Source: Marinobacterium rhizophilum DSM 18822 (lineage in GTDB: Bacteria > Pseudomonadota > Gammaproteobacteria > Pseudomonadales > Balneatricaceae). From it: a DNA stretch of 64,000 nt. Both the position numbers and the translations under genes were made by a program. This document shows positions 1-9,540 of this stretch, piece after piece. A model generated the notes under the pieces. That model made no database searches and was not told where the DNA came from. It worked only from the letters and a program-made list of their open reading frames with translations. Each line of letters opens with the position of its first letter. The stretch's first letter is position 1. The stretch is taken from contig NZ_KB899101.1 in NCBI RefSeq assembly GCF_000378045.1, positions 93,393-157,392 on the forward strand, read 5' to 3'.

Positions 1-1130
1 CACAGGCCGCAGCGGATGCACTCCTGGGCCGGCGGTGCCTCCGGCATTTCGTCGGGACTGGCGGCGATGAGGCAGTTGGTGGTCTTGATGACCGGAATCT
101 GGTCGTTGTCGACGGTGAAGCCCATCATCGGGCCGCCCACAACCAGGCGGAACAGGCTGCCGGTGTCGACCCGGGCAGCCCGCAGCAGGAGCGAATAGGG
201 CGTGCCGATCAGGGCTTCAAAATTCTGCGGCTGGGCGACGGCCTCGCCGGTCATCGTCACGATGCGGGATATCAGCGGCTCTCCCTGATGCACAGCGCGG
301 GCCGTGGCGTACGCGGTGCCGATGTTCTGGCACACGATGCCCACATCGGCGGGGATATGGCCGCTGGGAACCTCGACATCGGTCAGCAGCTTGATCAGCT
401 GTTTTTCGCCGCCGGACGGGTACTTGGTCGGCACCACGCGGATGTCTATATTCAGCGTGCAGCCCTTGAGGGCCTTTTCCAGCGCCTTGACCGCCTGGGG
501 CTTGTTGTCCTCAATGCCAATCAGGATGTGGCTGGGTTTTAGCAGGTAGTCGATGATTTCTATACCGGCCACGATATCGCTGGCGCGCTCGCGCATCAGC
601 ATGTCATCGGCGGTGATGTAGGGTTCGCATTCGGCGGCATTGATGATCAGGGTATTGACGATGTGGTCATCACCCAGGTGCAGCTTGACGTCGGTGGGAA
701 AGCCCGCGCCGCCCATGCCGGTAACGCCGCTGTTGCGGATGTAGTCAGTCAGTGCGGCTTTGCCGAGGGCGCGAAAATCCGCGAGGCCCGCATGCTCGAT
801 CCAGCGGTCGTCACCGTCGCTGTCGATAATGATGCAGTCGGCTTCCATGCCGGAGGCATGGGGGATTGGATGCGGGCCTATGGCCGTTACGATGCCCGAG
901 GTGGGGGCGTGCAGTGCTGCGCTGATGCGGCCTACGGGCTCGGCAATGCGCTGTCCCTTGAGGACCCGGTCGCCAACCTGCACCCGTGGCTCGGCCGGCG
1001 CGCCTATGTGCTGTGACAGTGGCAGTACCAGCCGCTCAGGCAAGGGGGCCTGGCGAATGGGCGTGCGGGTAGACTGGCGCTTGTTTTCCGGCGGATGTAC
1101 GCCGCCGTGAAAGGCAAATACATGACTCAT
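1..1130 (-). CDS. rnfC: Electron transport complex subunit RnfC (partial)
   Basis: RnfC is the peripheral FMN/iron-sulfur subunit of the membrane Rnf complex, which couples electron transfer between NADH and ferredoxin to ion movement. About 376 N-terminal codons are visible. The protein opens with [17 protein letters not shown], the typical RnfC N-terminus with its HGG motif. The window edge cuts the gene inside the first 4Fe-4S motif (ECIRCGLC). The start ATG overlaps the rnfB stop by one base (TGATG), so the two genes are probably translationally coupled. The rest of the gene, and presumably rnfD, rnfG and rnfE, lie beyond position 1. Confidence 0.95.
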   Translation of the reverse strand, partial: MSHVFAFHGGVHPPENKRQSTRTPIRQAPLPERLVLPLSQHIGAPAEPRVQVGDRVLKGQRIAEPVGRISAALHAPTSGIVTAIGPHPIPHASGMEADCIIIDSDGDDRWIEHAGLADFRALGKAALTDYIRNSGVTGMGGAGFPTDVKLHLGDDHIVNTLIINAAECEPYITADDMLMRERASDIVAGIEIIDYLLKPSHILIGIEDNKPQAVKALEKALKGCTLNIDIRVVPTKYPSGGEKQLIKLLTDVEVPSGHIPADVGIVCQNIGTAYATARAVHQGEPLISRIVTMTGEAVAQPQNFEALIGTPYSLLLRAARVDTGSLFRLVVGGPMMGFTVDNDQIPVIKTTNCLIAASPDEMPEAPPAQECIRCGL

Positions 1131-1729
1131 CAGGCGATACCCCCCTGCTGCACGCTACCGCGTCCGGCATCGGTGGCAATCAGCTCGATACCGGGTTTGG
1201 GGGCTGGCCATTTCCAGGTATTCAGGGTGGTTTCGATCGGGATCATGTCGATACAGTCAACCGGGCAGGGTTCAACACAGAGATCGCAGCCGGTGCACTC
1301 GGACGTGATCACGGTATGCATCTGCTTGGCGGCGCCGAGAATGGCATCTACCGGGCAGGCCTGGATGCACTTGGTGCAGCCGATGCATTCGTCTTCGCGG
1401 ATATAGGCGACGGAGCGGGGCTTTTCTTCGCCGTGCTCGTCGTCCAGCGGAATGGCTTCCACGTCCAGCAGGTCGGCCAGGGCCTCGATGGTGGACTGGC
1501 CTCCGGGCGGACACTTGTTGATGGTGTCGCCGCCGGCGATGGCTTCCGCGTAGGGGCGGCAGCCCGGGTAGCCGCACTGGCCGCACTGTGTCTGGGGCAG
1601 CAGGGCGTCGATCTGGTCGACGATGGGGTTGCCCTCAACCTTGAAGCGTACCGAGGCGAACCCCAGCACGATGCCAAATACGACAGCGAGCCCGAGCAGG
1701 ACAAGGATTGCTATGATAACTGCGCTCAT
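1130..1729 (-). CDS. rnfB: Electron transport complex subunit RnfB
   Basis: RnfB is the iron-sulfur subunit that passes electrons within the Rnf complex. The 199-residue protein has one N-terminal membrane helix (about residues 4-26). Next comes the Fe-S domain with CGQCGYPGC and a later cysteine (about residues 49-75). A ferredoxin domain with two CxxCxxCxxxCP motifs follows ([12 protein letters not shown] and [12 protein letters not shown], about residues 113-155). Length and motif order match the family. It lies between rnfA (13 bases upstream) and rnfC (overlapping), in the conserved ABC order. Nothing is missing. Confidence 0.97.
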   Translation of the reverse strand: MSAVIIAILVLLGLAVVFGIVLGFASVRFKVEGNPIVDQIDALLPQTQCGQCGYPGCRPYAEAIAGGDTINKCPPGGQSTIEALADLLDVEAIPLDDEHGEEKPRSVAYIREDECIGCTKCIQACPVDAILGAAKQMHTVITSECTGCDLCVEPCPVDCIDMIPIETTLNTWKWPAPKPGIELIATDAGRGSVQQGGIA

Positions 1730-1742
1730 GCGTGTTCTCCGC

Positions 1743-2324
1743 TCAGAATGACACCAGGCCGGTGAAGCCCATGAAAGCCAGTGACATTAACCCAGCAGTG
1801 ACCATACCGATGGCGGCACCGCGAAAGGGTGTCGGGACATCGGCTACGGCGACGCGCTCGCGAATCGCTGAAAACAGAATCAGGGCCAGGGAAAAGCCTA
1901 CTGCGGCACCGAAACCGTAGACAATGGATTCCATGAAACCGTTCATCTTCTTGATGTTCAGCAGTGCCACGCCGAGGACCGCGCAGTTGGTGGTGATCAG
2001 CGGCAGAAAGATGCCCAGCACCCGGTACAGCAGCGGACTGGTCTTGCGAACCACCATTTCGGTGAACTGAACCACCACCGCAATGACCAGAATGAAAGCA
2101 ATGGTCTTGAGAAAGGCCATCTCCAGCGGTGCCAGCAGGTAGGTGTAGATCAGGTAGCTGCACAGGGATGACAGCGTCAGTACAAAGGTGGTGGCCAGGG
2201 ACATGCCCATGGCTGTTTCCAGCTTGTTGGAGACGCCCATGAACGGGCAGAGGCCAAGAAACTGCACCAGTACAAAGTTATTCACCAGCACGGTGCTGAT
2301 CAGAATAAGCAGAAATTCCGTCAT
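1743..2324 (-). CDS. rnfA: Electron transport complex subunit RnfA
   Basis: RnfA is an integral membrane subunit of the Rnf complex. The product is 193 residues, the usual family length, with six predicted hydrophobic helices and conserved [10 protein letters not shown] and [11 protein letters not shown] segments. These hold the two cysteines that line the intramembrane iron-sulfur site. I chose the ATG at 2322-2324 ([10 protein letters not shown]). The frame stays open upstream to 2402, but that stretch is polar, glutamine-rich and unlike RnfA. This is the first gene of the visible rnf operon, so its promoter should lie in 2325-2588. Confidence 0.96.
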   Translation of the reverse strand: MTEFLLILISTVLVNNFVLVQFLGLCPFMGVSNKLETAMGMSLATTFVLTLSSLCSYLIYTYLLAPLEMAFLKTIAFILVIAVVVQFTEMVVRKTSPLLYRVLGIFLPLITTNCAVLGVALLNIKKMNGFMESIVYGFGAAVGFSLALILFSAIRERVAVADVPTPFRGAAIGMVTAGLMSLAFMGFTGLVSF

Positions 2325-2432
2325 CGCGATGCTCAAGTTGCTGAAGGGCGCGGCCATTTTTCGCCGCTGAAGGGAGCGCTGTTGCTGCTGCGCGCCCGCC
2401 AAATTTTACCGGGTTATAAACCGATTACCCGG

Positions 2433-2450
2433 GCTCGTAAGAAAACGAGC
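2433..2450. other. Small hairpin upstream of rnfA
   Basis: The bases GCTCGT and ACGAGC form a 6-bp stem with a 6-base loop about 110 bases upstream of rnfA. An 11-base direct repeat (about AATTTTACCGG) flanks it near 2402 and 2455. This may be a regulatory site for the rnf operon, but no known regulator is indicated. Confidence 0.3.
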
Positions 2451-2520
2451 GCAGAATTTTACCGGATTGACCCCGCCCCGGTACAGGCTTGAGTCAGTAT
2501 TTACGGGCCTTATTAACGCA

Positions 2521-2555
2521 TCGGGCCCGGTGACAGTGATCTGTACCGGGCCCGA
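2521..2555 (-). terminator. Stem-loop downstream of cysN
   Basis: A perfect 11-bp inverted repeat (TCGGGCCCGGT / ACCGGGCCCGA) encloses a 13-base loop that can itself pair ACAG with CTGT. It begins 34 bases past the cysN stop. There is no run of T on either side, so it may be a weak or factor-assisted terminator, or a transcript-stabilising hairpin between cysN and rnfA. Confidence 0.45.
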
Positions 2556-2588
2556 GGGTGCCTTGGCGGCAGGTCGCAAAGGCGGGCC

Positions 2589-4313
2589 TTATGCCAGGGC
2601 GTGTGCCTTGAGCAGTCCCAGCAGTGCCTTGACCTGTTCCTGCGGGCTCTGGGCGCTGCCGTTCAGGCTCAGGTCGCCGGTCGAGCCATCCAGGCTCACG
2701 CTCAGGGCGCCCGCCGGCGTGCTGTCACTGTCAATCAGTACGACCAGGCCGTTGTCGGCCAGCACTGCAGCGGTATCAGCCAGGTTGGCCTGCAGTTCTG
2801 CGGGCAGGTTGCGCGGTGTCAGTACGGCGACGGCGCGGCCGGCGTCAAACAGGCGTTTCTCGGTGCTGTACAGCAGCAGATCGCGGGACTCCGGCGTGCC
2901 GCCGCTCAGGCTGATGATGCCGGCGCGCTGGCCGTAGCGGCGTTCCTTGTCGCTGCGGCTCACCAGGGACTCGGCGCTGAGGCTGTCGTTGTCGTCCTGC
3001 TGCGCCTGGTCGCCGTCATTGATGATCATGCCGGCGGCCACGGTGGCATTGCTCAGTCGATCCACAATGATGAACGAGCCGGTGCTGTGGTGGCTGCGGT
3101 AGTCATCGGCGATGATCGCGCGCTCGATGTTCAGCTCACAGCGGGCAATTTCGTTCAGCCCCAGGTTTGACGCCGCAATTTTCTCGTGGGTGTTGACGTC
3201 GATGCGGTGGCGAATGTGACTGATGCTGCCGGCCACTGTCTGGGTGGCCAGCTTGACGTCATAGGTACGTCCCGGTACGAGCTCGGCTTCGGCCATCCAG
3301 ACGACCATGGCGTCGAAACGGTTGGTGACATCGGGCACCTTGTCGCTGTGCACCAGTATGTCGCCGCGGGAAATGTCGATTTCATCTTCCAGCGTCAGGG
3401 TGACGGACATCGGCGGGAAGGCTTCGGTCAGCTCGCCGTCGAACGTGACGATGGATTTTACGCGGCTCGACTTGCCGGAGGGCAGTACGGTGACCGCATC
3501 GCCCGGGCGCACGATGCCGGCAGCCAGGGTGCCGCAGTAACCACGGAAGTCCAGGTGCGGACGGTTCACGTACTGTACCGGGAAGCGCAGCTCGTCGAAG
3601 TTGTGGTCGTTGGCGATCTCGACCGATTCGAGCAGGCTCATCAGCGGCTCGCCCTTGTACCAGGGGGACTTCTCCGACACCGTTACCACGTTGTCGCCCT
3701 TGAGGGCTGACATCGGCACGAAGTGCACGTCCGGCAGGTCCAGCTCTTTGGCAAATTCCTGGTAGTCAGCCTTGATCTGTTCAAAGCGCTCTTCGCTAAA
3801 GTCGACCAGGTCCATCTTGTTGATGGCGACGATGGTGTGCTTGATGCCCAGCAGGGAGACGATGAAGCTGTGGCGCTTGGTCTGAACCTGTACGCCGTGG
3901 CGGGCATCGATCAGGATGATGGCCAGGTCGCAGGTGGAGGCACCGGTCGCCATGTTGCGGGTGTACTGCTCGTGCCCAGGGGTGTCGGCGATGATGAATT
4001 TGCGCTTGGCGGTCGAAAAATAGCGATAGGCCACGTCGATGGTGATGCCCTGTTCGCGTTCGGCCTGAAGGCCGTCCACCAGCAGGGCGAGATCGATCTC
4101 GTCACCGGTAGTGCCGGACTTTTTGCTGTCGGCAGTGATCGCCGCCAGCTGGTCTTCGTAGATCATTTTGGAGTCGTGCAGCAGGCGGCCGATAAGGGTC
4201 GATTTGCCGTCGTCCACGCTGCCGCACGTCAGGAAGCGCAACAGCTCCTTGTTCTCATGCTGAGACAGGTAGGCTTGAATATCGCTGGCGATCAGGTCGC
4301 TTTGGTGGCTCAT
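2589..4313 (-). CDS. cysN: Sulfate adenylyltransferase subunit 1 with degenerate APS-kinase tail
   Basis: CysN is the GTPase subunit of ATP sulfurylase, which with CysD turns sulfate and ATP into APS. The 574-residue product has a full GTPase domain: [10 protein letters not shown]-loop (about 31-39), DTPGHEQ G3 motif and NKMD G4 motif. EF-Tu-like beta-barrel domains extend to about residue 440. Single-domain CysN is near 475 residues and CysNC fusions exceed 600. The last 110 residues align by eye with the start of an APS kinase ([12 protein letters not shown], then KRLFDAGR), but the GLSGSGKS P-loop is replaced by SLSGGTPES. The tail therefore probably has no kinase activity. It is downstream of cysD across a 132-base gap. 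Confidence 0.93.
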   Translation of the reverse strand: MSHQSDLIASDIQAYLSQHENKELLRFLTCGSVDDGKSTLIGRLLHDSKMIYEDQLAAITADSKKSGTTGDEIDLALLVDGLQAEREQGITIDVAYRYFSTAKRKFIIADTPGHEQYTRNMATGASTCDLAIILIDARHGVQVQTKRHSFIVSLLGIKHTIVAINKMDLVDFSEERFEQIKADYQEFAKELDLPDVHFVPMSALKGDNVVTVSEKSPWYKGEPLMSLLESVEIANDHNFDELRFPVQYVNRPHLDFRGYCGTLAAGIVRPGDAVTVLPSGKSSRVKSIVTFDGELTEAFPPMSVTLTLEDEIDISRGDILVHSDKVPDVTNRFDAMVVWMAEAELVPGRTYDVKLATQTVAGSISHIRHRIDVNTHEKIAASNLGLNEIARCELNIERAIIADDYRSHHSTGSFIIVDRLSNATVAAGMIINDGDQAQQDDNDSLSAESLVSRSDKERRYGQRAGIISLSGGTPESRDLLLYSTEKRLFDAGRAVAVLTPRNLPAELQANLADTAAVLADNGLVVLIDSDSTPAGALSVSLDGSTGDLSLNGSAQSPQEQVKALLGLLKAHALA

Positions 4314-4445
4314 GTGTTAACTCCAGGCTTGACGCTGCCGGCGGCATGGCCGCTGCAGCAGCGTCTTGTAATCGTATCGGGTGGATTGCCCGGGTCGTGC
4401 CCGCCTTGTATCGAGGCTAAAAGCGGTTGCGTGCCCGGGGGCTGA

Positions 4446-5363
4446 TCAGAAGTAGCCTTCGATCTTTTTCTGTTCCATGGAGCCGGCGCCGTCGTGGTCG
4501 ATGGCGCGCCCCTGGCGCTCGGAGGTCGTGGTCAGCAGCATTTCCTGGATGATTTCAGGCAGCGTGTCGGCCTCGGATTCAACGGCGCCGGTCAGCGGGT
4601 AGCAGCCCAGGGTACGGAAACGTACCTTTTTCATCACGGGCTCTTCACCGGGTGCCAGGGGCAGGCGGTCATCGTCGACCATGATCTGCATGCCATCGCG
4701 CTCGACCACCGGGCGCAGTGCGGAGTAGTACAGCGGTACGATTTCGATCTGCTCGAGGTAGATGTACTGCCAGATGTCCAGTTCGGTCCAGTTGGACAGC
4801 GGGAACACGCGAATGCTCTCACCCTTGTCGATGCGGGTGTTGAAGGTGTTCCAGAGTTCCGGGCGCTGATTCTTCGGATCCCAGCGGTGGTGCTTGTCAC
4901 GGAACGAAAAGACACGCTCCTTGGCGCGGGATTTTTCTTCGTCGCGGCGGGCACCGCCAAAGGCGGCATCGAACTTGTACTGGTCCAGTGCCTGTTTCAG
5001 GCCCTGGGTTTTCATGATGTCAGTGTGCTTTTTGGAGCCGTGCACGAAGGGGCTGATGCCCATCTCGACGCCTTCCGGGTTGATGTGCACAATCAGGTCC
5101 ATGCCGGCCTTTTCAGCCATGCGGTCACGAAAGGCAATCATTTCGCGGAACTTCCACGTGGTATCCACGTGCATCAGCGGAAACGGCGGCTTGCCCGGGT
5201 GGAACGCCTTGCGTGCCAGGTGCAGCATGACCGAGGAGTCCTTGCCGATGGAGTACAGCATGACGGGGTTGTCAAAGCTCGCGGCCACTTCCCGGATGAT
5301 ATGGATGCTTTCGGCTTCCAGCTGTCTTAGATGTGTCAGACGGTGTTCCGGCAACTGATTCAT
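4446..5363 (-). CDS. cysD: Sulfate adenylyltransferase subunit 2
   Basis: CysD is the catalytic ATP-pyrophosphatase-type subunit of ATP sulfurylase and makes APS from sulfate in the cytoplasm. The 305-residue protein matches CysD throughout: a PP-loop-like [10 protein letters not shown] near residue 38, the conserved [16 protein letters not shown] segment, and the C-terminus ending KIEGYF. It is the first gene of a leftward cysD-cysN operon and is divergent from the TauE-type exporter gene. The shared 304-base upstream region is AT-rich and is the likely place for CysB control. Confidence 0.97.
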   Translation of the reverse strand: MNQLPEHRLTHLRQLEAESIHIIREVAASFDNPVMLYSIGKDSSVMLHLARKAFHPGKPPFPLMHVDTTWKFREMIAFRDRMAEKAGMDLIVHINPEGVEMGISPFVHGSKKHTDIMKTQGLKQALDQYKFDAAFGGARRDEEKSRAKERVFSFRDKHHRWDPKNQRPELWNTFNTRIDKGESIRVFPLSNWTELDIWQYIYLEQIEIVPLYYSALRPVVERDGMQIMVDDDRLPLAPGEEPVMKKVRFRTLGCYPLTGAVESEADTLPEIIQEMLLTTTSERQGRAIDHDGAGSMEQKKIEGYF

Positions 5364-5667
5364 GGATCGAGCCCTTCCTTACCTGTAATGAGTAGACTGC
5401 TTGGCCCTGTCGGGTCCCAAACGGCTATTAACCTATGATGCGGCGCATTATCGCAGCATTGCGCATACAATCAAAAAGAATATATTAAACTTCACTTATT
5501 CTTTATTGGAATAAGCTTTTGCGTCATTCGAGGTCGGGGCAGGGTGGATTAATGTCGGGTTTTTAGTTATAACAAAATTTCTAATAAGTATTTAGAGTTA
5601 TAAGCAATGGTCAGTATGATGGCCGCAATTAATAGCAGCAGCGCGCCTGCATGAGTGGTTTGGCAGC
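5364..5667. promoter_or_regulatory. Divergent control region cysD / tauE-like gene
   Basis: This AT-rich interval separates the two divergent sulfur operons. It holds a 7-bp inverted repeat, CTTATTC (5495-5501) and GAATAAG (5509-5515). It also holds two direct copies of AGTTATAA (5565-5572 and 5596-5603), 31 bp or about three helical turns apart. CysB sites in enteric bacteria are long, AT-rich and loosely repeated, so these are reasonable CysB-site candidates. That assignment is inference. Confidence 0.45.
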
Positions 5668-6453
5668 ATGGAACTTGCGTACAGTTTTGCCGGCCTGGTG
5701 GTCGGTTTTATCGTTGGGCTGACGGGTATCGGTGGCGGTGCCCTGATGACGCCGATCCTGATCGTCGTGTTTGGCATTGCACCGGTTGTCGCCGTAAGCA
5801 CTGACCTGCTGTATGCCGCGGTCACCAAGTTCGGCGGCATGTGGTTCTATGCGCGGCGCAAGATGGTGCACTGGAAAGTGGTCGGGCTGTTGCTGCTGGG
5901 CAGTGTACCGGGCAGCCTGCTGACGCTGCATTACCTCAAGGGGCTTGAGGCGCTGGAAAGCATCGAGGGTCTGATGAACATGACCCTGGGTGTTTCGCTG
6001 GTGCTGACCTCGGTCGCCGTGTTCCTGCGCAACCAGATTCGTGAACGTGCCATGCGCCTCGAGCACCATCCGCTGGCCGCCCAGGCACGGCGTTGGCGTC
6101 CGCTGGCAACGACACTGATGGGGTTGCTGCTGGGGGCCATGGTCACCTTGTCATCGGTTGGCGCCGGTGCCCTGGGAACGGCCATGCTGATATTGCTCTA
6201 TCCGCGTTTGACGATGCCGGCCATCGTCGGAACGGACCTGGTGCATGCCGTGGTGCTGACCAGTGTGGCCGGTGCCGGGCACTATTCCATGGGTAATGTC
6301 GATCTGACATTGCTGGTATACTTGTTGGTCGGTTCCCTGCCCGGGGTGTTTTTGGGCAGTCATGTAGGCGTCCGGCTGTCGCCGCGGGTGATGCAGCCGA
6401 TCATGGGGTCGATTCTATTCGCGATTGGTCTGCGCTTTGTACTGGCAGGCTGA
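5668..6453 (+). CDS. TauE/SafE-family sulfite or organosulfonate exporter
   Basis: This is a 261-residue inner-membrane protein of the TauE/SafE family, whose members export sulfite, sulfoacetate or related anions. It has about eight hydrophobic helices and the family glycine-rich motif GLTGIGGGALMTP near residue 18. A second pseudo-repeat, LSSVGAGALGTAML, falls near residue 160. It sits directly upstream of cysI, so a role in relieving sulfite build-up during sulfate reduction is likely but unproven. A sulfate or thiosulfate importer is also possible for this family. Confidence 0.85.
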   Translation: MELAYSFAGLVVGFIVGLTGIGGGALMTPILIVVFGIAPVVAVSTDLLYAAVTKFGGMWFYARRKMVHWKVVGLLLLGSVPGSLLTLHYLKGLEALESIEGLMNMTLGVSLVLTSVAVFLRNQIRERAMRLEHHPLAAQARRWRPLATTLMGLLLGAMVTLSSVGAGALGTAMLILLYPRLTMPAIVGTDLVHAVVLTSVAGAGHYSMGNVDLTLLVYLLVGSLPGVFLGSHVGVRLSPRVMQPIMGSILFAIGLRFVLAG

Positions 6454-6517
6454 TTGAATCTTTCCACGGGCTTTGAGATGAGTGGCGGGTCGTTCCGTCA
6501 GGCAAGGTGTAGTTAGC

Positions 6518-8182
6518 ATGTATCAATATAACGAAGTAGACCAGAGACTGGTGGATGCGCGTGTTGCGCAGTTCCGTGACCAGACACGACGCTTCCTGGC
6601 GGGTGAGTTGCCGGATGAAGAGTTTTTGCCGCTGCGACTGATGAATGGCCTGTACATTCAGCGCCACGCACCCATGCTGCGCGTCGCGATTCCGTACGGT
6701 CTGCTGTCATCCGCACAGATGCGCAAACTGGGGCATATCGCACGGACATACGATAAAAACTATGCCCACTTCACGACCCGTACCAACGTGCAGTTCAACT
6801 GGCCCAAGCTTGAAGAAGTGCCCGATATCCTGGCGGAGCTGGCCGAAGTGCAGATGCACGCCATTCAGACGTCCGGCAACTGTATCCGTAATACCACCAC
6901 GGATCATTTTGCCGGTGTGAACGCGAATGAACTTGAAGATCCGCGCCCGTACTGCGAGCTGATTCGCCAGTGGTCCACGCTGCACCCGGAATTCGCCTAC
7001 CTGCCGCGCAAGTTCAAGATCGCCGTGACCGGCGGCCCGGAAGACCGTGCCGCATCCCAGGTGCACGATATCGGTCTGCACCTGGTTAAAAACGCTGCCG
7101 GCGAGGTGGGTTTTGAAGTGCTGGTGGGTGGCGGTCTTGGCCGAACACCGATGATCGGCAAGTCGATCCGTACCTTCCTGCCCAAGGCGGACCTGCTGTC
7201 CTACCTTGAGGCTATCCTGCGCGTTTACAACCTCAACGGTCGCCGCGACAACAAGTACAAGGCCCGTATCAAGATTCTGGTACAGGCGCTGGGTGCCGAG
7301 GAATTTGCCCGCCTGGTGGAAGCCGAGTGGGAACAGATCAAGGCCGAACAGCCGGAGCTTGAAATCACGGCCGAGGAATTCGCCCGTGTTGCAAGCTTCT
7401 TCAATACCTTTGAATACGACGCTGCTGCCGCCGCAGACGTGAGCCTGAACGCGCAGCTCGAAGCCGACACGGACTTCCGTGTCTGGTACGAGAAAAACAC
7501 TGTGTCGCACAAGGTGGATGGCTACCGAGCGGTGGTGGTATCGCTCAAGCCCCTGCTGGCACCGGCGGGCGATGCGACCGATCTGCAGATGGATGTGGTG
7601 GCAGACCTGGCCGATCAGTACAGCGGTGGTGAAATCCGTGTGACCCACACGCAGAACCTGGTGCTGGCGGATGTGAAGAATGCCGATCTGTATGCGCTCT
7701 GGAAAGTGCTGGCCGAACACAACATGGCGCGTCCGAACATCAACATGCTGAGCGACATGATCGTGTGCCCGGGTGGCGATTTCTGTGCGCTGGCCAACGC
7801 CAAGACCCTGGGCATTGCTGATCAGATCAACCAGAAGTTCGAAGACCTGGATTACCAGTACGAGCTGGGCGAAATTCGCCTCAACATGTCCGGCTGCATC
7901 AACGCCTGTGGTCATCACCACGTCGGGCATATCGGCATCCTGGGTGTCGACAAGAACGGTGAAGACTGGTACCAGATCACCATCGGCGGTTCCGACAAGG
8001 AAGATGCCTCCCTCGGCAAGGTGCTGGGGCGTTCCGTGGGCGCTGATGAAGTCGCCGGTACGCTTGAAAAGCTGCTGCTGACCTACGTCGAGTCCCGCGA
8101 AGAAGGTGAATTGTTTATCGATACGGTGCGTCGCATCGGTGTTGCCCCGTTCAAGGAGAAAGTCTATGCCCCTGCTCATTAA
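6518..8182 (+). CDS. cysI: Sulfite reductase, siroheme/4Fe-4S hemoprotein
   Basis: This enzyme reduces sulfite to sulfide by six electrons using siroheme coupled to a 4Fe-4S cluster. The 554-residue product has two nitrite/sulfite-reductase ferredoxin-like half domains. The cluster cysteines are C417 and C423 (CPGGDFC) and C460 and C464 (SGCINACGHH). I chose the ATG at 6518 (MYQYNEVDQ), which has an AAGG ribosome site and matches the Pseudomonas-type enzyme. The frame extends 12 codons upstream without similarity. Its end overlaps the DUF934 gene by 17 bases. No cysJ flavoprotein lies nearby, so the electron donor is presumably ferredoxin or another reductase. Confidence 0.94.
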   Translation: MYQYNEVDQRLVDARVAQFRDQTRRFLAGELPDEEFLPLRLMNGLYIQRHAPMLRVAIPYGLLSSAQMRKLGHIARTYDKNYAHFTTRTNVQFNWPKLEEVPDILAELAEVQMHAIQTSGNCIRNTTTDHFAGVNANELEDPRPYCELIRQWSTLHPEFAYLPRKFKIAVTGGPEDRAASQVHDIGLHLVKNAAGEVGFEVLVGGGLGRTPMIGKSIRTFLPKADLLSYLEAILRVYNLNGRRDNKYKARIKILVQALGAEEFARLVEAEWEQIKAEQPELEITAEEFARVASFFNTFEYDAAAAADVSLNAQLEADTDFRVWYEKNTVSHKVDGYRAVVVSLKPLLAPAGDATDLQMDVVADLADQYSGGEIRVTHTQNLVLADVKNADLYALWKVLAEHNMARPNINMLSDMIVCPGGDFCALANAKTLGIADQINQKFEDLDYQYELGEIRLNMSGCINACGHHHVGHIGILGVDKNGEDWYQITIGGSDKEDASLGKVLGRSVGADEVAGTLEKLLLTYVESREEGELFIDTVRRIGVAPFKEKVYAPAH

Positions 8183-8657
8183 TCGTGAAGTTGTCGCCGA
8201 AGACAGCTGGCAGTTTCTGGACGCGGACGCCTCGCTTGAGCAGGTACCGCAGGACGGCGATGTCGTTGTGCCCCTGGCGCTTTACCTCGAGCACCGGGAC
8301 AGCCTGAGCGGCCGTGCCGGTCGCCTGGGCGTGCAGTTCAACGGTGACGACAATATTGAGCCGCTGCTGGCCGACCTGTCGCCGCTGGCGCTGGTTGCCA
8401 TCGAGTTTCCGGTATTCCGCGACGGTCGCGGTTTCAGCCAGGCGCGACTGGTACGTCGTGCGGGCTTCAGCGGTCAGCTGCGTGCTGTTGGTGATGTTAC
8501 CCGTGATCGTCTGGATTATTTGCAGCGCTGCGGCTTTGACGCCCTGGCTGTGCCGGATGACCGCTTCAAGCCTGAAGTACTGAATGCGTTTGGTGAAGTG
8601 AGCGTGCATTACCAGGCCGGTGCCGATGATCCGCGCCCAATCTACCGTCAGGGTTAA
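8166..8657 (+). CDS. DUF934 family protein, sulfite reductase partner
   Basis: The protein has 163 residues, starting MPLLINREVV. DUF934 proteins are almost always encoded next to this kind of sulfite reductase and are thought to assist it. No catalytic motif is known. The start ATG lies inside the end of cysI, so the two are translationally coupled. The sequence shows the family pattern of an N-terminal segment rich in aspartate and hydrophobics followed by a compact alpha/beta region (SPLALVAIEFPVFRDGRGFS near residue 75). It may be an electron-transfer or assembly factor, but this is inference. Confidence 0.88.
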   Translation: MPLLINREVVAEDSWQFLDADASLEQVPQDGDVVVPLALYLEHRDSLSGRAGRLGVQFNGDDNIEPLLADLSPLALVAIEFPVFRDGRGFSQARLVRRAGFSGQLRAVGDVTRDRLDYLQRCGFDALAVPDDRFKPEVLNAFGEVSVHYQAGADDPRPIYRQG

Positions 8658-8769
8658 GCGAAGCGCATTGCGTCGTTAGGTACATCTTGTCGACAGAACG
8701 GCTGTTGTTGTGCGCGTCCGGATTCCGGCAGTACGGCGCGACAGCCGTTTTTTATAGAGGATACATCGC

Positions 8770-9489
8770 ATGAGTGAGCAGTTGAGCACCGAGCTGAACG
8801 ACCGGGTCGAGCATGTAGCCGGCCTGTTGAAGCAAGCCGCTGAAGACTATAAAGGGTCCATCGTCTTTGCGAACAGCCTGGGGGCCGAAGACATGGTGCT
8901 GACCGACCTGATCAGCAAGCATGCCCCCGGTATCGGCATTTTTGTACTCGACACCGGGCGCTTGCCCGAAGAAACCCTGAAGCTGCTGGCCGATGCCAAG
9001 GCCCGTTACAGCAACGTGAGCTTCAAGGTCTATTACCCTGAGGCCGCCGATGTGGAAGCCTTTGTGGCGGATCACGGCATCAATGCTTTTTATGAGTCCC
9101 AGGAGCTGCGCAAAGGGTGCTGCTTTGTACGCAAGATCAAGCCGCTCAAGCGTGCGCTGGCCGATCAGAAAGCCTGGATTACCGGTCTGCGCCGTGAGCA
9201 GTCGGTGACCCGGGACGAGATCGCCTTTAGCGAATGGGATGAGGGTAACGGTCTGCAGAAGTTCAATCCGCTGGCAGACTGGAGCGAGAAGGATGTCTGG
9301 GCCTATATCCGCGCGCTGGACGTGCCCTACAACGCGCTGCACGATCAGCACTATCCAAGCATCGGCTGTGCGCCCTGTACCCGCGCCATTTCTGTAGGCG
9401 AGGATGTACGTTCGGGCCGCTGGTGGTGGGAAAACCCGGACAACCGCGAGTGCGGACTGCATCCGGCGACACCGCTGAAGTTCAAGTAA
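8770..9489 (+). CDS. cysH: Adenylyl-sulfate (APS) reductase, CysH family
   Basis: The enzyme reduces activated sulfate to sulfite with thioredoxin. The 239-residue protein has the PP-loop-like fold (FANSLGAEDMV near residue 35) and the C-terminal ECGLH with the catalytic cysteine. It also carries C117-C118 (KGCCFVRK) and C200/C203 (CAPC). In this family those two cysteine pairs bind a 4Fe-4S cluster and mark enzymes that use APS rather than PAPS. This fits the loss of the kinase P-loop in the neighbouring CysN tail. A strong terminator follows the gene. Confidence 0.93.
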   Translation: MSEQLSTELNDRVEHVAGLLKQAAEDYKGSIVFANSLGAEDMVLTDLISKHAPGIGIFVLDTGRLPEETLKLLADAKARYSNVSFKVYYPEAADVEAFVADHGINAFYESQELRKGCCFVRKIKPLKRALADQKAWITGLRREQSVTRDEIAFSEWDEGNGLQKFNPLADWSEKDVWAYIRALDVPYNALHDQHYPSIGCAPCTRAISVGEDVRSGRWWWENPDNRECGLHPATPLKFK

Positions 9490-9508
9490 GACCGGGTTTT
9501 GCACCTGA

Positions 9509-9540
9509 ACGCCGCTACGGGTTGCCGCAGCGGCGTTTTT
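9509..9540 (+). terminator. Rho-independent terminator after cysH
   Basis: A 9-bp stem (AACGCCGCT / AGCGGCGTT) with an 11-base loop runs into a TTTTT tract, 20 bases past the cysH stop. It closes the TauE-cysI-DUF934-cysH transcript. Confidence 0.9.

Noticed and set aside
2589..2925. Calling CysN a bifunctional CysNC enzyme
   Set aside because: The kinase P-loop is missing and the tail is about 50-80 residues too short for a full APS kinase.
6707..8179. A long open frame on the minus strand, antisense to cysI
   Set aside because: It mirrors a highly conserved, high-GC coding gene. Its translation has no recognisable domain and no ribosome site; it is a by-product of codon bias.
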